Below are positions 32,898 through 35,201 of a stretch of 35,201 nucleotides of DNA, one piece after another. Source of the DNA: Candidatus Hydrogenedentota bacterium. GTDB taxonomy: Bacteria > UBA8481 > J006. The stretch lies in contig RFFU01000092.1 of assembly GCA_003697085.1 (NCBI GenBank), forward strand, positions 1 to 35,201, in the 5' to 3' direction. The translations under genes and the position numbers were made by a program. Numbering within the stretch: the first letter of the stretch is position 1; every line of letters begins with the position of its first letter. Below the pieces are notes generated by a model that was given only the letters and a program-made list of their open reading frames with translations, had not been told where the DNA came from and made no database searches.

Positions 32898-34778
32898 GTG
32901 CTGGTTCCGTTTCCGAAGGAAAAGTCGCGGAAGGTACCCGCGAGGCACCGTTACGGAAAGAATCGAGGTTCAAATTCCCGCTCTTCGCGATCCCTCGGAC
33001 GCGATTCCCGCTCGTCCGTTTTCGTCTCGGCCGATGAAGAATGTCGCCGAAGGGCGATTGAACTCCTTCGGAACGGTTTTCTTGCGGAGGGGATCGAGGT
33101 TCTTCTAGAACGGGATTCTGGTACAGTCTCTGATTTACTCGGATGGGGGTATTTTCTCTTTGGTGACCGTGCGAAGGCGGCGTCCTACTGGGAGGCGGCC
33201 GGGGAGCCGTTGGAAACGCTTGCTGCATTGATCAAACGTGGCGGGGGGATCGAAGAAGAAGTCTTAGGGACGTTGCTCAACCATTCTTCGATGATCGTCG
33301 CTTCGACGGCGGCATGGCTTTCCGCGGAGAATCATCTCAAGCATAGCCGGTTTCGCCGCGCCGTCGCTTCCGTCCAAAAGACCGAATGGTATCTTCCGAA
33401 GAATAAAGAACTAAAGAAGATACGGCTCAATGCCGCGTTGGCATTGGGGGAGAATCAACTGGCGGAACGAACCGCGCGAGAAATCCTCGCCTTGGCTCCA
33501 GACGAGGCTTCGGCTTGGGTGAGTCTGGGTGATATTCAAGTCCAGAGACGGAATTTCGAGGAGGCGTTGCTCTCTTTCGAGAAGGCGCTCGAGATTCAGC
33601 CTCTTGACGTGGCGCTAACGCGAAAATTGGCGCGCCTTTCCGAAGAAAAGGGCGATAGGGAGAAGGCGTTGGGATACTGGGATCGGCTTTTGGCGCTTAC
33701 GCCTTCCGATCAGGAAGCGCTCGGAAAAATCGCTTGGGCTTATTTTAACGAGGAAGAATACGAGGAAGCGCTTCACTATTTCCGGCGTTGGTACGAGGAA
33801 GGTTTTCCTCGGGACCAGGAGGAGGCCTGTTTCGAAGCGTACGGTTATCTCCTTCTGGAGGAGATCTTCAGTGGGAGAACGGAGCGTATCGAAGGGGCGG
33901 AGGAATTTCTTATGGGGGCTTGGGAAAAGTACCCCCAGAATCCCTCCTTTCAAATTTTTCTAGTACGTCTTTGTTTGTTCAGAGATGATATCGAGAGGGG
34001 AGTTCGAATATTGAGTGTTCTCGAGGAACACTATCCCGATGTGCCTGAAGTATGGTACGAGAAGGCGCAGGTCTATCGCCGACGGAGCGACTGGCAAGGA
34101 ATGGTCTCTTCGCTCTCCCGCGCCTATCGGCTCAATCCCGATCCCTTCTACGCGGTCGAATTGGGGAGCGTGTTTCTCGAACTGAGGGATTGGCGGAAGG
34201 CCGTCCAATGGCTCCGGCGCGCCTTGTCTTCCGGGGAAGAAATTCCGGATGTCCTTCATGATCTCTACTATGCCTATTACAAATCTTGGGATTTTACGCG
34301 AGCCGAGAATGCTCTCCGGCGCGTCCTTCAAATGCGGAAATCGAATCCCAAACTCGATTTCTTTCTCGCTGAATTGTTCTTTCTAAAAGGGGAATATGAG
34401 CAGGCCTTTGAAAAGTTCGAAGTGTTGCGCGAACGACTTCGGCGCAGGAACTTCCGCCGGGATCCTTCCCTCGAACCGTTCCTCACGTCTGTCGAATGGC
34501 ATCTCGGTTTCGCCGGACTTGCCACAAGGCGTTTTTCTCTTGCGAAGCGTGCCTTTCAACGTGCGTTCGAGTTACCCGGGATCGAGGAGATCTTTCATCC
34601 GGCACTCTTCGAGAGATTAAGGAGGCTCGTTTCGGAAGGAGAATTGTCGGAAGATTTGAAAGCGTCGATTCTCGCAAAGATCCGCGGTTGGGAAGAGGAG
34701 GAGAAGAAGCGGACGAAGACGGAGGGAAAAACCGCTTCGGAGAGGAAGAATAGGAGAGGGAGAAAGGGAGATGTTTGA
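32898..34778 (+). CDS. Large tetratricopeptide-repeat protein
   Basis: The 626-residue product has a basic, Ser/Arg-rich N-terminus (about 1-40) and then helical repeats. Clear TPR units include ASAWVSLGDIQVQRRNFEEA with LLSFEKALEIQP, EALGKIAWAYFNEEEYEEAL with HYFRRW, and KLDFFLAELFFLKGEYEQAF with EKFEVL. The C-terminus is strongly charged (EEEEKKRTKTEGKT). I see no signal peptide or membrane segment, so it is likely cytoplasmic, unless the start is misplaced. Start GTG 32898 lies 1 base after the Trm112-like stop; ATG 32868 is an alternative overlapping that gene. The end overlaps the M48 gene by 8 bases. Partner and function are unknown. Confidence 0.85.
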   Translation: MLVPFPKEKSRKVPARHRYGKNRGSNSRSSRSLGRDSRSSVFVSADEECRRRAIELLRNGFLAEGIEVLLERDSGTVSDLLGWGYFLFGDRAKAASYWEAAGEPLETLAALIKRGGGIEEEVLGTLLNHSSMIVASTAAWLSAENHLKHSRFRRAVASVQKTEWYLPKNKELKKIRLNAALALGENQLAERTAREILALAPDEASAWVSLGDIQVQRRNFEEALLSFEKALEIQPLDVALTRKLARLSEEKGDREKALGYWDRLLALTPSDQEALGKIAWAYFNEEEYEEALHYFRRWYEEGFPRDQEEACFEAYGYLLLEEIFSGRTERIEGAEEFLMGAWEKYPQNPSFQIFLVRLCLFRDDIERGVRILSVLEEHYPDVPEVWYEKAQVYRRRSDWQGMVSSLSRAYRLNPDPFYAVELGSVFLELRDWRKAVQWLRRALSSGEEIPDVLHDLYYAYYKSWDFTRAENALRRVLQMRKSNPKLDFFLAELFFLKGEYEQAFEKFEVLRERLRRRNFRRDPSLEPFLTSVEWHLGFAGLATRRFSLAKRAFQRAFELPGIEEIFHPALFERLRRLVSEGELSEDLKASILAKIRGWEEEEKKRTKTEGKTASERKNRRGRKGDV

Positions 34779-35201
34779 GCGCTGCCTTTTTTGGAGAAGG
34801 CGTCCCGTCGCGGGGATAGTCCTTTCCGCCTTTTTGCTTTCCCTCTCTTCGGCCTGCAGTCAGCGGGATCAGGCCACGCCGGAACAGTCCAATGTTTGGA
34901 TGGTTTCGGAAAAGCGAGAAATCGAAATCGGCGACAAGGTCGCGGCCGAGATTGAGCGGGAGTTTCCTGTCTTCGAGAACGCGGAATTAGCGCGATACAT
35001 CGACGCGGTCGGGCAGACGCTGGCCAAGGTCTCGGACCGCAGCAACCTTCGTTACACGTTCAAGGTTCTCAATACGCCGATCGCAAACGCCTTCGCGACG
35101 CCCGGCGGGCACGTCTATCTCACCAGGGGAATCCTGGGGATTCTCGATGATGAGGCGGAATTGGCCGGAGTCATCGGACACGAGATCGGCCACGTCGCGG
35201 C
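34771..35201 (+). CDS. M48-family metalloprotease lipoprotein (partial, 3' end outside window)
   Basis: The first 143 residues are present. A positively charged N-terminus (MFERCLFWRRRP) and hydrophobic segment lead to the lipobox LSSAC, so it is probably a lipoprotein cleaved before that Cys. The mature part has SEKREIEIGDKVAAEIEREF, RYIDAVGQTLAKVSDR, the family block LNTPIANAFATPGGHVYLTR and the zinc motif HEIGH at 35179-35193, just before the edge. These match the BepA/LoiP-type M48B proteases of the Gram-negative periplasm. GAGAAAGGGAG upstream supports ATG 34771. The overlap with the TPR gene suggests a linked role; BepA itself carries a C-terminal TPR domain. Confidence 0.92.
   Translation, partial: MFERCLFWRRRPVAGIVLSAFLLSLSSACSQRDQATPEQSNVWMVSEKREIEIGDKVAAEIEREFPVFENAELARYIDAVGQTLAKVSDRSNLRYTFKVLNTPIANAFATPGGHVYLTRGILGILDDEAELAGVIGHEIGHVA

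Noticed and set aside
31408-33228. Minus-strand open frame of 606 codons opposite the AAA-ATPase-like gene
   Set aside because: It spans several well-supported plus-strand genes and spacers and has no recognisable domain.

Overview
This is a bacterial chromosomal window, GC-rich, with strong purine-rich ribosome binding sites and frequent GTG or TTG starts. It is dominated by one unbroken plus-strand translation locus. The str, S10, spc and alpha ribosomal operons run together from rpsL (7125) to rplQ (26817). They carry the inserted set secY-adk-map-infA-rpmJ, zinc-ribbon forms of S14, S4 and L36, and no rpmD (L30) between rpsE and rplO. Upstream of rpsL lies wecE instead of rpoB/rpoC. A lipobox M48 protease, a WecE-type sugar aminotransferase and a SPOR-like protein suggest a diderm envelope. 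I cannot name the phylum; an uncultured or deep-branching lineage is plausible, but this is inference.

Layout. 1-218: start of a minus-strand gene running off the left edge. 219-892: no supportable gene. 893-6481: a plus-strand group of a membrane-anchored SPOR-like protein, a PfkB-family kinase, homoserine dehydrogenase, an ApgM-type phosphomutase-like protein that in this context may be a homoserine kinase, and WecE. 6482-7124: a repeat-bearing spacer followed by a highly structured str leader with an intrinsic terminator. 7125-26817: the ribosomal locus. 26875-30487: alr-thiL-tsaE-tsaB-rimI, tightly overlapping. 30506-30583: tRNA-His on the minus strand with its own promoter. 30584-31008: spacer with a paired-palindrome repeat. 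31009-32559: an AAA-ATPase-like/PDDEXK_9 protein whose usual ExK acid is replaced by Gly. 32717-35201: a Trm112-like zinc-ribbon protein, a large TPR protein and the start of an M48 metalloprotease lipoprotein.

How the genes work together. The core encodes most ribosomal proteins of the S10-spc-alpha set, EF-G, EF-Tu, IF-1, RNA polymerase alpha, the SecY channel, methionine aminopeptidase for nascent chains and adenylate kinase. tsaE and tsaB serve the tRNA t6A modification and rimI is an N-acetyltransferase, so the downstream operon is also translation-linked. The left group holds a threonine-branch pair (hom plus the ApgM-like protein). The TPR/M48 pair at the right edge looks like an envelope quality-control module.

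The most unusual features are the five-hairpin str leader, in which one 6-bp helix occurs twice in identical sequence so that the halves can swap partners before a terminator; the palindrome just ahead of tuf; and the PDDEXK_9 protein with an altered catalytic motif. No CRISPR array, prophage, insertion sequence or defence island was seen.
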